This document shows positions 36,147-44,807 of a stretch of DNA of 64,000 nt, piece by piece. The notes under the pieces were generated by a model, which had not been told where the DNA came from, ran no database searches, and saw only the letters and a program-made list of their open reading frames with translations. Source of the DNA: Oscillospiraceae bacterium (lineage in GTDB: Bacteria > Bacillota > Clostridia > Oscillospirales > Oscillospiraceae); the NCBI GenBank assembly GCA_020025275.1, contig JAHHSI010000009.1, forward strand, positions 31,509 to 95,508, read 5' to 3'. The number at the start of each line of letters is the position of its first letter. The stretch's first letter is position 1. The position numbers were made by a program, and so were the translations under genes.

Positions 36147-37109
36147 ATGAATCAAGACATTTTTTTGCGCCATGCCTGCGTTACCTTCCAGACCGGCGGA
36201 CGTCAGGTGTCCGCCCTGCGCGATGCCACCATCCGATTCCCCACCGGTCAGGTAACGGCGCTGGTGGGCGAGAGCGGCAGCGGAAAGTCCGTGCTGGGGA
36301 TGTCCCTTCTGCAGCTCCTGCCCTCCACCGCCCGTGTGGAAGGCAGCTGCCACTACGGGCAGACGGATCTCTATCGCTGCAGCGAGGCCGAAATGCGGGA
36401 AATCCGCTGCAAGCACATCGGCCTTATCCCGCAAAATCCGGTACAATCCCTGAATCCGGTGCTGCGCCTGTCCCGGCAGCTGACCGAGCCGCTGCGGGCC
36501 CACTGCGGCAAATCTCGATCACAGGCTCTGGCTTCGGTCCGGGGTTCGCTGCGCTCGTTCGGTTTTTCCTCGCCTGATGCGATCCTCAACAGCTATTCCT
36601 TCCAACTCAGCGGCGGCATGAACCAGCGCATCGTCACCTGCATGGGCCTCGCCTGCCAGCCGGAGTGGGTCATCGCAGACGAGCCCACCAAGGGGCTGGA
36701 CACTGTGCTGCGGCGGCAGGTCTACGACGTCCTGCGCTCCCTCCGGAACAGCGGAGCCGGCAGTATGATCCTGATCACCCACGACTTACTACTGGCCAGA
36801 AAACTCTGTGACCGAGTCGCTGTTCTCTATCAGGGCATGATCGTAGAGCAGGGCCCCTGTGCCCAGATCTTCGACCACCCCCGCCACCCCTACACGCAGG
36901 GATTGGTGCGCTCCATTCCGGAGTGCGGCATGATGCCCATCCCCTCCCATCTGGAACAGCGGGAAGCTTCCGCTTCACCCTGTCCGTTCTATGTCCGCTG
37001 CGCGCAGGCCGGCGCCGCCTGTACCGAGGGGCCGCTGCCTGCCGTGGCGGCTACCCCCGACAGTTTTGTGAGGTGTATCCACTATGCTCAGAGTCGTCCA
37101 CGTCAGTAA
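36147..37109 (+). CDS. Nik/Opp-type ABC ATPase (NikD-like)
   Basis: 320 residues. Walker A GESGSGKSV (about 36-44), Q-loop LIPQNPVQSLNP, signature LSGGMNQRI (about 154-162), Walker B WVIADEPTKGLD. A C-terminal oligopeptide-type Cys cluster (CPFYVRCAQAGAACTEG) may bind an iron-sulphur centre or metal. GGAGG precedes the ATG 14 nt after the permease stop. Confidence 0.87.
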   Translation: MNQDIFLRHACVTFQTGGRQVSALRDATIRFPTGQVTALVGESGSGKSVLGMSLLQLLPSTARVEGSCHYGQTDLYRCSEAEMREIRCKHIGLIPQNPVQSLNPVLRLSRQLTEPLRAHCGKSRSQALASVRGSLRSFGFSSPDAILNSYSFQLSGGMNQRIVTCMGLACQPEWVIADEPTKGLDTVLRRQVYDVLRSLRNSGAGSMILITHDLLLARKLCDRVAVLYQGMIVEQGPCAQIFDHPRHPYTQGLVRSIPECGMMPIPSHLEQREASASPCPFYVRCAQAGAACTEGPLPAVAATPDSFVRCIHYAQSRPRQ

Positions 37110-37884
37110 AACCTTTGCCGCCGGCCCCTTTTCTCAAAAACGCATCAGCGCCGTCAATGACGTCAGCTTCCACGTCCCCGCGAAAACATCTTTCGGCATT
37201 TTGGGCAACAGCGGCTGCGGAAAAACAACACTGGCCCGCATGATGCTGGGCCTGATCCGGCCAGACAGCGGCCACATTTTGGTAGACGGCGAGGACATCA
37301 CCGCGCGCCGCTCCCAGCTTCAGCGGCAGCGGCGCACCATCCAGCTGTTGTTTCAGCACCCGGAAAGCGCATTGGACCCCCATCTGCGCATACAGGATAG
37401 CTTGCTTGAACCGCTGCTGGCCCACCGTCTGGCTCCGGATTCGGAAACCCGGCAGCGAAAGCTGGAGCAGGTCATGGCTCTGACCCGTATCAGCACCGGG
37501 CTTCTCGGCCGCTATCCCCACCAGATTTCCGGCGGAGAGGCGCAGCGCATCTGCATTGCCCGGGTGCTGCTGTTGGAGCCCAAGATCCTGGTGTTGGATG
37601 AGCCCACCTCCATGCTGGATGTTTCGGTCCAGGCGGAGATCTTCGCCCTCCTCCGCTCTCTGCAGTCGTCATTGGGCTTGACCTATGTTCTGATCTCGCA
37701 TGATTTGGAGATTATGCGCCGCTTCACCGATCATCTGGCGGTCATGCAGAACGGCCGGTTTGTGGAACAAGGTCCCCCCGACTTCCTGTTTGACTGTCCA
37801 CGGCACCCCTTCACAAAGGAGTTGGTGGAGAACGAGCGCTTCTTCTCCATCGCCTCTCACCGCGATGCCTCGGCCGCTCTGTAA
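37084..37884 (+). CDS. Nik/Opp-type ABC ATPase (NikE-like)
   Basis: 266 residues, second ATPase of the importer. Walker A GNSGCGKTT (about 38-46), Q-loop LFQHPESALDP, signature ISGGEAQRI (about 143-151), Walker B ILVLDEPTSMLD. It overlaps the previous gene by 26 nt. It lacks the long C-terminal Cys extension of NikD. A strong terminator follows. Confidence 0.87.
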   Translation: MLRVVHVSKTFAAGPFSQKRISAVNDVSFHVPAKTSFGILGNSGCGKTTLARMMLGLIRPDSGHILVDGEDITARRSQLQRQRRTIQLLFQHPESALDPHLRIQDSLLEPLLAHRLAPDSETRQRKLEQVMALTRISTGLLGRYPHQISGGEAQRICIARVLLLEPKILVLDEPTSMLDVSVQAEIFALLRSLQSSLGLTYVLISHDLEIMRRFTDHLAVMQNGRFVEQGPPDFLFDCPRHPFTKELVENERFFSIASHRDASAAL

Positions 37885-37943
37885 GGACAACATTTTCCTG
37901 CCGTGCCCGGTACAAAAGGAAAGATCATTACCCCCACAGATCG

Positions 37944-37982
37944 CAAGCAGGCGGCAGGAAGATTCCTGCCGCCTGCTTTTGT
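37944..37982 (+). terminator. Terminator after the Nik-type operon
   Basis: 16-bp stem AAGCAGGCGGCAGGAA (37945-37960) with 37963-37978, ending in TTTT. Confidence 0.85.
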
Positions 37983-38163
37983 GCTATATCGATTGCCCTT
38001 ATGATGCGCCAAATACGCCAAAAGCAGCAGGTGCCGCCTTTACGGGTCCTCTATCCGGCCGCTTCCCCCCGTGTGGTTCGTCAGCCTGCGTACATGGTCA
38101 TGTGGAAACCCACGGAAATCCAAAACGCCCCCTTGCCCCAAAGGACCGCTTTTGCTCACCGAA

Positions 38164-38646
38164 TTAATACCCCAGGTCCTTGATGATGCCTTTGCACTCA
38201 TCCTGATAATCGGGATACGCCGTGACATAGAGCACGGTATTGTCCACCCGAATGACACGGATATAGTAATCCGAGGCACTGAGCGAATAATCGGCGGTAT
38301 TGGAAAGCACTTTCTCCTTCGCCACAACACCGCTGTTGCCTTTATAATTGGCCTTCACTTTTTCCACGGCAAACGTATACAGCGATTCCGCCGTAGAATC
38401 ATTTCTCATAAAATAGTACTCAAAGGAGTATTTTTCCTCATCGACAGCAACACAGACACGCTGATAGTCATCACTGTCTGCGGTATCCGTGCGGTCGAAA
38501 AACTGCAGGCCCTTGTCTTCCATAAAATGCTGAAATTCCTTGGCCGTTATCGCCTCCTTCGGTTCGCCGCACGCAGCCATAGACAGTGTCATCACCATAA
38601 GCATGGCAAGGGCAACCCCTCTCTTCCATTGTTTATGCTGTTTCAT
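38164..38646 (-). CDS. Lipoprotein of unknown function
   Basis: 160 residues. Signal MKQHKQWKRGVALAMLMVM ends in lipobox SMAAC (Cys 26). The mature part contains ITAKEFQHFMEDKGLQFFDR, a helical segment, then a beta-rich domain with DYYIRVIRVDNTVLYVTAYP. AGGAGG lies about 12 nt before the ATG. It is convergent with the Nik-type operon. No family is recognised. Confidence 0.7.
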   Translation of the reverse strand: MKQHKQWKRGVALAMLMVMTLSMAACGEPKEAITAKEFQHFMEDKGLQFFDRTDTADSDDYQRVCVAVDEEKYSFEYYFMRNDSTAESLYTFAVEKVKANYKGNSGVVAKEKVLSNTADYSLSASDYYIRVIRVDNTVLYVTAYPDYQDECKGIIKDLGY

Positions 38647-38949
38647 TGCTCACCTATACCTCCTTGTTCTCTGTCTTTTTTAGAACTTGCTGCTCCCAGT
38701 GTCCTTTTCGCACCCCAGAACACCTTTTCTATTCGCTGTTTCTGTGGAGATTATAGCAAACCGCATGATAAAACTCAATACGTATTGGCGATTTGCGCGC
38801 TGCTTCCGAAGGAACGCATCAACCATGGAGCACCTCCGCCGCCATGCCCCCACCACGGAGCGCCGTATGCCGCCATCCATGCTCCCGGCACGAGACCGTC
38901 CTTTGGGGCAGCAGCCATTTTGAGCCCCCGACAAAATATGATCCAGCTG

Positions 38950-38978
38950 TTGTATTGCAGAAAAAAGTATGCTATATT
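38950..38978 (+). promoter_or_regulatory. Promoter upstream of the membrane protein at 39173
   Basis: TTGTAT (38950-38955), 17-nt spacer, TATATT (38973-38978). The leader to 39173 is about 190 nt and shows no ORF with a ribosome site. The rest of 38647-38949 shows no gene. Confidence 0.55.
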
Positions 38979-39172
38979 GAACACATCTACAACTGCGTAG
39001 GGACGGCATCCACTTCGCCCGTCAAAGCCAAGATTGCCCGACAACAAAGGCACAGGCCTCCCTTGGCACGCACTGCAGCGTGTCCGCCGCCTGTTCCCAT
39101 CATTCCCAGGATGTCAGCCACGTCAGGCGAAAACGTACCCAAACGTGCCAACAGACAGAAAGTGGGGGTATT

Positions 39173-39754
39173 ATGAATCATACGATACACATTTCGCAAT
39201 TACGCAAAAGAATTACCATTGCCAATGTGATCAACAGCATATTCCTTGCCATGGTATGCCTTTTGGAAATAACAGCGGGGGTGTCCGTCAAATATTGTCA
39301 GGAGACCATCACCTCGCTGGTGGACAGCGCAGGAAGTGCGGACCCGGAAAGCTATATGGGCGGCTATCAGGTCGTAAGCGGCGTTTTCGGCGCAGGCGCC
39401 ATGGCGATCGTCGTGGGCATCCTATATTTGCTGATCGGAATAACGTTCCTCTATCTGGTGGCGTTTGTCATTGAAAATATCCACGGCTACCGCCTTGTAT
39501 CCAAGTTAAAAAAAGAGGCCTACAGTCAGGTGCTCATGCGAAAAACCAGACGAAACGCCATTTTCAAACTTGTTTTGGCACTGCTGGTGATTCTCCCCAC
39601 AATTTACGTTGCCTACACCATAGAGGCATCGGGACTGCTGCTTCTCATCATTCCGCAGGCAGCCGTTCTGGTACTGGCTATCGACATCATCCGAATACTG
39701 CCAGAAAGTATCGATCGTCTTCAGCCGCACCCTCCCTTGGGTGAAGAGCCATGA
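39173..39754 (+). CDS. Membrane protein of unknown function
   Basis: 193 residues with four predicted helices (about 17-38, 66-100, 127-145 and 150-170). The loop QETITSLVDSAGSADPESYMGGYQ between helices 1 and 2 is probably extracellular. AGTGGGGGT precedes the ATG at 39173; an earlier in-frame ATG lacks a ribosome site. It ends PHPPLGEEP and is followed by a terminator. No family is recognised. Confidence 0.68.
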   Translation: MNHTIHISQLRKRITIANVINSIFLAMVCLLEITAGVSVKYCQETITSLVDSAGSADPESYMGGYQVVSGVFGAGAMAIVVGILYLLIGITFLYLVAFVIENIHGYRLVSKLKKEAYSQVLMRKTRRNAIFKLVLALLVILPTIYVAYTIEASGLLLLIIPQAAVLVLAIDIIRILPESIDRLQPHPPLGEEP

Positions 39755-39807
39755 TCGGCCCATAGTGCCGAGATATCCTCGATGCCAAGTTACCCCTCCA
39801 TAGAATT

Positions 39808-39851
39808 TTACTCCATCGGAACGCTCCCATGTGTTCTGATGGAGTTTTTTT
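39808..39851 (+). terminator. Terminator after the membrane protein gene
   Basis: ACTCCATCGGAAC pairs with GTTCTGATGGAGT (one G-T pair) followed by a run of T. Confidence 0.82.
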
Positions 39852-40121
39852 GACCAGCGCAGATTTATCTGCAATTACAGCCGCTATAGCGCCGATAGGA
39901 GACTCCGAATCGCCGCTCTTTTCAACAAGCAGACAGCCCTATGGCAATCATGGCGGCGCAAGCGCCCATGGCCTTGGTGATCCGACACCAAGACCCCATC
40001 GCACCACAGTCCAAAGGAGGCGGCAGCTGCCGCCGGCATTCTCTCCCGGACTATCGGCAGCAGTGCAGAAACACGCCTCCGTACAGCCCCCATGTTTTTT
40101 CCCCGACTTCTTTGAGACTGC
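39852..40121. other. Intergenic region, no gene recognised
   Basis: About 270 nt before the TetR 3 promoter. Two overlapping reading frames exist but neither has a ribosome site or family pattern. Confidence 0.5.
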
Positions 40122-40176
40122 TTGACAAACGCAACAAACGGATGTACAATAACAGCGTTATTGATAACATTGTTAT
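40122..40176 (+). promoter_or_regulatory. Consensus promoter with two tandem TetR-type operators (TetR 3)
   Basis: TTGACA (40122-40127), 17-nt spacer, TACAAT (40145-40150). Two 13-mers, ATAACAGCGTTAT (40149-40161) and ATAACATTGTTAT (40164-40176), lie 15 bp apart over the -10 and start point, as for TetR 1. Confidence 0.8.
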
Positions 40177-40194
40177 TGTAGAGAGGAGCAACGG

Positions 40195-40806
40195 ATGGCT
40201 GTCAAGAATCACGCACTCGATTCCAAAATCATCGATGCGGCCACGGCCGAGTTTCTGGAGTTTGGCTTTCAGGGTGCCTCTCTTCGTCGGATTGCACAGC
40301 GGGCCAATCTCAGCACCGGCGCTCTTTATACACGATACCAGAGCAAGGATGCCCTGTTTTGCTCCATTGTTGAGGCGATTCTTTCGGAAATCAGCCATGA
40401 GTTCGCCCCGATTCAGCAAGCGTACATGGCAGCGCAGCAAAGCCACAGCGTCGAAGCTGTTTTAGCGGCGATTCGTCAGGAAGAGCGGGTGTACCAAAAC
40501 ATTCTTTTCACCCACTATGACCAGTGCGTGCTATTGTTCTGTCGGAGTGATGGCAGCTCTCTGCAAACCAAGATGGAGCAATTTATGGCCTATAAGGCCA
40601 GGGAAACCGTTGCTTTTCTGGAAAAAATCTCCAGCAAAGAAGTCAGTGCAGAAGGCGTTGAAATTCTGTTATCCCAGCAGTTGTACTGCTATCGAGCCAT
40701 TCTCCAAAAGAACGCGGGACGAGACAAAACCGCGATCTGCCTGAAAATGGTCGAAGATTTTCATGAAGCGGGCTGGAGGTCCCTTTTCCGGCAAATCATA
40801 ACCTAA
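40195..40806 (+). CDS. TetR family regulator (TetR 3)
   Basis: 203 residues. Helix-turn-helix (about 12-55): ASLRRIAQRANLSTGALYTRYQSKDALFCS. The N-terminus MAVKNHALDSKI is nearly the same as TetR 1 (MAIKNHALDDKI), and both share YTRYxSKD, so they are paralogues with probably similar DNA specificity. GAGAGGAG precedes the ATG. It is read toward the fused ECF gene 100 nt downstream with site D between. Confidence 0.9.
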   Translation: MAVKNHALDSKIIDAATAEFLEFGFQGASLRRIAQRANLSTGALYTRYQSKDALFCSIVEAILSEISHEFAPIQQAYMAAQQSHSVEAVLAAIRQEERVYQNILFTHYDQCVLLFCRSDGSSLQTKMEQFMAYKARETVAFLEKISSKEVSAEGVEILLSQQLYCYRAILQKNAGRDKTAICLKMVEDFHEAGWRSLFRQIIT

Positions 40807-40859
40807 CACAGAACCAATATGCTGCAGTCACCATCGACTGGCTGCGGCATATTTTCAAG

Positions 40860-40887
40860 TACATGGTTAGCTTTCGCTAACCATGTA
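40860..40887 (+). promoter_or_regulatory. Shared operator (site D) before the fused ECF gene
   Basis: Exact inverted repeat with 12-bp arms, 40860-40871 and 40876-40887; core GTTAGCTTTCGCTAAC, a GTTAG-N6-CTAAC match. It starts 53 nt after the TetR 3 stop and ends 22 nt before the ATG at 40909. Confidence 0.8.
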
Positions 40888-40908
40888 GAAAGGACAAGCG
40901 AAATATCC

Positions 40909-43104
40909 ATGACGCATGATGAAAAAGAAAGTATAGGCTTCGACCTGACCTTCACGTACGATGGCGCCAGCCAAAAGGCGCTCCGGCAGGTACGCGGTTC
41001 GGTCGAGCCAGGGCGGTGCATTGTTCTTTGTGGAGCAAGCGGCTGTGGAAAATCCACGCTCCTGCGCTGCATCAACCGACTGATCCCTGAGTTCTATGAG
41101 GGTGATTTTGAGGGCCGCTGCACCATAGAGGGCCGCGATACCGCTTCTATGTCCATCGGTGACGTAGGCGAAGTGGCCGCTTCTGTATTTCAGGACCCAC
41201 GAAGCCAGTTTTACACCACCAACAGCTCCTCAGAGGTCGCTTTTGCGTTGGAGAATTATGGGTTCCCTCAGCCGGAGATCGAACGGCGCGTCCGCGCTGT
41301 CTTCTCAGAATTCGGTCTTGAAAAACTTAAGGATAGAAATGTTTTTGAGCTTTCCAGCGGAGAGCGGCAATTGGTCGCAATCCTCTCCGCGCAGGCGCTC
41401 CACGGAAATATCCTTCTGTTGGACGAGCCGACTGCGAATTTGGATGCGGCGGCGGTTCGAGAGCTGGCCCGTGTACTGGGAGAGCTGAAACAGCGCGGGA
41501 AAACCCTCCTCATCAACGAGCATCGTCTCTATTATCTGCGGAATCTTGCGGATGAATACTGGCTGATGAAGCAGGGTGAAATAACGGCACGGTATTCTAA
41601 GGACGAGATGCTGCGTCTTTCGCAAGAAGAGCTGCAGCAGAAATCCCTCCGTGTGCTGGATCTTCAGCAGGTGAAAGCGAACCTGCCCCCGCGAATCACG
41701 CCAGAACAACCGCACTGTTTAGAAGTCGAGGATCTTACGTTTTCCTATCAAAAGAACGGGGACAGGGTTCTGGACAACGTTTCCTTGGAAGCAAGGTGCG
41801 GCGAGATCATCGGCTTGATCGGTTCCAATGGCAGCGGAAAAACAACACTCGGAAAACTGATTGCCGGTCTTTTCCGCCCCGACAGCGGCACCTTCTTCTG
41901 GGACAACATCCCCCAGACCCCCAAAATGCTTGTTCAAAAAAGCATCTTTGTCATGCAGGAGGCTGAATTTCAATTTTTTACCAATTCCGTTTGGAATGAG
42001 CTTCTCTACGGCAAGACGGCCACGCCGCAGTTGAAACAGGCGGTCGAAGAAAAGCTCAAGCAATTCTCTCTCTGGGAGTGCAGAAACCGACATCCGTTTT
42101 CGCTCTCCGGCGGCCAGATGCAAAAGTTGGTGATGCTGCTGGCCTACTTCTCGCCCAAGCCCATCGCCGTTCTGGACGAACCGACCGCAGGATTGGACAA
42201 AAAAAGTCTGCAAAGCTGTGTTGCTCTGATCAACGAAATGCGAAAAAACAAGCTGATCTTCCTGATCACACATGATCTGGAGCTGATTTCCCAAACCTGC
42301 GGCCGCTGCCTGTGCCTTTCCACGGGCAGCATGGGCCACGAATTTAACCTCGAACAAGGCGATGCGCTCTCGAACCTTGCCCGCTTCATGGACCGCGAAT
42401 TCCGCCTTTCCGACAATAAGCGGCCCTTGCAGCAGGAAAAGGCAAAGCGCCTTTGTGATCCGAGGGTCAAGTTCCTCTATCTCTTTGCGGCACTCTCCAT
42501 CGGCCTTGTGACCGATCCCGTGCTCATTACCGGGGTCATGATCGCCTGTCTGGTCCTGACACTGTACGAACGGCGGTACGTCACCGCTGTTTCATACTCG
42601 CTGCTGTACGCCGCCATCTTCCTTGGTTATCTCCTTGCCCCACACTCCATTATGCTGTTTGTTGTCCATTATTTCCCCAAATTTTTCCCTGTCTGTCTTG
42701 CACTGACAGCAGTGGCCGAAGGCGGCGATACCACCCGGCTGTGTGCCGGGCTGCGAAGCTGTCACTGCCCGGAAAAAGCCATTATGATGACCAGCATCGT
42801 GTTCCGGTTCTTCCCGGTGTTGTGTAAGGATCTGAAAATCATGGCGCAGTCGATCCGAACAAGGAATCTTCCCAGTGGGCTCATGCAGAAAATGCGTCGT
42901 CTGCCCCAATATTTTGAAAATATCGTTGTCCCGATGATGTTCCGTGTGATCCGGATTGCAGAAAGCCTTTCTGCTTCCGCCGAAACACGGGGAATCGCGA
43001 TGAAGCGAAAGCGAGAGTCCTGCATACAGCTGCATTTGTGCAACGCTGACATCTTGCTGGCTGTGTTGCTTGCAGCATCCATGGTGCTTGGCATAATTCT
43101 ATAA
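40909..43104 (+). CDS. Fused ECF transporter energising module (EcfA-EcfA'-EcfT)
   Basis: 731 residues carrying three normally separate subunits in one chain. First ATPase: GASGCGKST (42-50), LSSGERQ (148-154), ILLLDEPTANLD (168-179), NEHR. Second ATPase: GSNGSGKTT (305-313), LSLSGGQMQ-type signature (397-404), VLDEPTAGLD (421-430), THD. The EcfT-like membrane part begins near 515 with about five helices and coupling-helix motifs TRN (first) and TRG (second), where EcfT usually has two A/T-R-G motifs. The ATG at 40909 is about 14 nt after AAAGGA, slightly long, but earlier in-frame starts run through the operator. It pairs with the S component at 43134. Confidence 0.86.
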   Translation: MTHDEKESIGFDLTFTYDGASQKALRQVRGSVEPGRCIVLCGASGCGKSTLLRCINRLIPEFYEGDFEGRCTIEGRDTASMSIGDVGEVAASVFQDPRSQFYTTNSSSEVAFALENYGFPQPEIERRVRAVFSEFGLEKLKDRNVFELSSGERQLVAILSAQALHGNILLLDEPTANLDAAAVRELARVLGELKQRGKTLLINEHRLYYLRNLADEYWLMKQGEITARYSKDEMLRLSQEELQQKSLRVLDLQQVKANLPPRITPEQPHCLEVEDLTFSYQKNGDRVLDNVSLEARCGEIIGLIGSNGSGKTTLGKLIAGLFRPDSGTFFWDNIPQTPKMLVQKSIFVMQEAEFQFFTNSVWNELLYGKTATPQLKQAVEEKLKQFSLWECRNRHPFSLSGGQMQKLVMLLAYFSPKPIAVLDEPTAGLDKKSLQSCVALINEMRKNKLIFLITHDLELISQTCGRCLCLSTGSMGHEFNLEQGDALSNLARFMDREFRLSDNKRPLQQEKAKRLCDPRVKFLYLFAALSIGLVTDPVLITGVMIACLVLTLYERRYVTAVSYSLLYAAIFLGYLLAPHSIMLFVVHYFPKFFPVCLALTAVAEGGDTTRLCAGLRSCHCPEKAIMMTSIVFRFFPVLCKDLKIMAQSIRTRNLPSGLMQKMRRLPQYFENIVVPMMFRVIRIAESLSASAETRGIAMKRKRESCIQLHLCNADILLAVLLAASMVLGIIL

Positions 43105-43133
43105 ACCAAAAACAGATCTACGGAGGAGACATT

Positions 43134-43721
43134 ATGAAAAATCAAAAGCTCAAAATAAAAGACATCATCACCATCACTTTGCTGACACTGGTCAATGTGA
43201 TCATTTTTATGGCCGGCTCCTTTTTCTACATAAGTCCGGTAACGATTCTTGCAATGCCCGTACTCTTTGCGCTGCTGGAGGGTATTGTCTTTTATGTGAT
43301 TTCCATTAAGGTCCCTAAAAAAGGTGCATTCCTCATTTATTGCACGATCCGGGGCATTATGGGCTTCTACCTTCCCTACATTCTCTTCTATGTGCTCGCC
43401 GGTGTGATTGCGGAATTGGTCATGGCCAAGTTCCGCTACGGCAATCCCAAAGGCGTGTGTGTCAGCTATATCGTAACGCAGGTTCTTGGCGCCATCGGCG
43501 GAACGGTATATCCCTACGTCATCGCCTATGATCGCTTTTTTGCCGACGCTGAAGCGATGGCCGCCCAAGGGGCAAACCAGAATGTACTGGCCGCTGCCAA
43601 TATGATTCAGTCCTGGAGATGCCTTGTCCTCTTGCTGGCTGTTGCCATGGCCGCTTTGCTCGGTTCTTTGATCGCCAAAGCCATCTTGAAGAAGCATTTT
43701 TTGGAAGAAAAACACGCATAA
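43134..43721 (+). CDS. MptD-type ECF S component
   Basis: 195 residues, five to six membrane helices: the substrate-binding membrane subunit for the fused ECF module just upstream (29 nt gap, GGAGG before the ATG). Family-typical stretches are LTLVNVIIFMAGSFF (about 17-31), PVLFALLEGIVFYVISIKVPKKGAF and LAGVIAELVMAKFRYGNPKG. The family (Trep_Strep/MptD) is often beside IrtAB-like ABC pairs. No ligand is proven. It ends with a basic tail (KKHFLEEKHA). Confidence 0.85.
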   Translation: MKNQKLKIKDIITITLLTLVNVIIFMAGSFFYISPVTILAMPVLFALLEGIVFYVISIKVPKKGAFLIYCTIRGIMGFYLPYILFYVLAGVIAELVMAKFRYGNPKGVCVSYIVTQVLGAIGGTVYPYVIAYDRFFADAEAMAAQGANQNVLAAANMIQSWRCLVLLLAVAMAALLGSLIAKAILKKHFLEEKHA

Positions 43722-43790
43722 AAAGCGTGAAGCCCCCCATCGTTGATGCGGCCAACTAACGGACGCCTCTCTTCGATACTGTCCTTGCAC

Positions 43791-43838
43791 GCGGCCCACG
43801 ACAGGAGGATGCGCTCTCCTGTTGTGGGCCGCTTTTGC
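43791..43838 (+). terminator. Terminator after the fused ECF operon
   Basis: 17-bp stem GCGGCCCACGACAGGAG (43791-43807) with 43816-43832, two wobble pairs at most, then TTTTGCTTTTC. Confidence 0.83.
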
Positions 43839-44256
43839 TTTTCTGCTCCGGCAGCGCAGCGCTTGCCGCGGCTCTTCCCCTTCTTTCCTCCCCTTCCGAT
43901 TCTTCTCACCAGACTCTGCACCGGAGGGGCTCTGCGCAGAAAGCGGAGCCTTGTCCTACACGCCCCCGGATGCCCCCTTTCAGGAACTGAGAAATCCTTC
44001 CATTTTGTGGTACAAAAATCTCGTGCACCATGGTATACTGGTAAAGCGCTTCTTCCGGCATAGCGGAGGAACTGTGCAAAAAGCAGCAAGAAACGGCAAC
44101 ATATCTGCGAGAGAACAGCCCTATGCACTCCCTTCTTTTCCGCAGAAAGCGATCCCATGGCCGCCACCGGGACCGCTTACAAAAAAATCCAGACACGCTG
44201 CGCTTTGGCGCCATGACTATCAACGTACATAAATGAAATAAGGAGGTATATGTACT
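43839..44256. other. Intergenic region, no gene recognised
   Basis: About 420 nt. A possible -10 (TATACT, about 44034) with a poor -35 may serve the DUF2871 gene. Overlapping frames on both strands show no ribosome site or family pattern. Confidence 0.45.
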
Positions 44257-44679
44257 ATGAAAAAGATGTATTGGATCTCATTGAGCTATATTGTATTCGG
44301 ATTGGTATCCGGGGTCCTGAGCCACGAAATTGCCTACCGGACCCATTTCACCGGAGAGACCTCGCTGTCGCTGGTCCATCCCCATGCGATTCTGCTGGGC
44401 GGACTGGTGTTTTTGCTGCTCCCCCTGTTTATGAAGGCTTTTGCCGTTGAAAAGCAGAAGAGCTTCCAACTTTTCCTGTGGGTGTACAACATCGGGCTGA
44501 GCATGACTCTGATTTTTCTGGCAGCAAGAGGAATGTCGCAGCTGCTTACGATGCCTTTCCCGCAGTTTTGGGATCATATGGTGGGCGGTCTCGCCGGAAT
44601 CGGCCATATCGTTTTGACGGTCGGTCTCGGGTTCCTGTTTCACGCACTGATCCGGTCTGCCGGCAGCGATCGCTCCTAA
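44257..44679 (+). CDS. DUF2871 membrane protein
   Basis: 140 residues with four helices (about 7-25, 45-65, 75-95 and 110-130), a family of small membrane proteins of unknown role. The conserved loop SLVHPHAILLGGLVFLLLPL and the later FWDHMVGGLAGIGHIVLTVG both contain the His residues typical of the family, perhaps for metal or haem. AAGGAGG precedes the ATG at 44257. Confidence 0.75.
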   Translation: MKKMYWISLSYIVFGLVSGVLSHEIAYRTHFTGETSLSLVHPHAILLGGLVFLLLPLFMKAFAVEKQKSFQLFLWVYNIGLSMTLIFLAARGMSQLLTMPFPQFWDHMVGGLAGIGHIVLTVGLGFLFHALIRSAGSDRS

Positions 44680-44807
44680 CACCGATTGCCGGACCTCGTG
44701 CCATACACGATGGAAACACGCACTATGCATCGCAGAAATGCCGCCGCTATCGACTGAAACGGCAGCAGCCCACAGCGGCCTTCATTGAACTGTAGGAGAT
44801 GAGCCTT

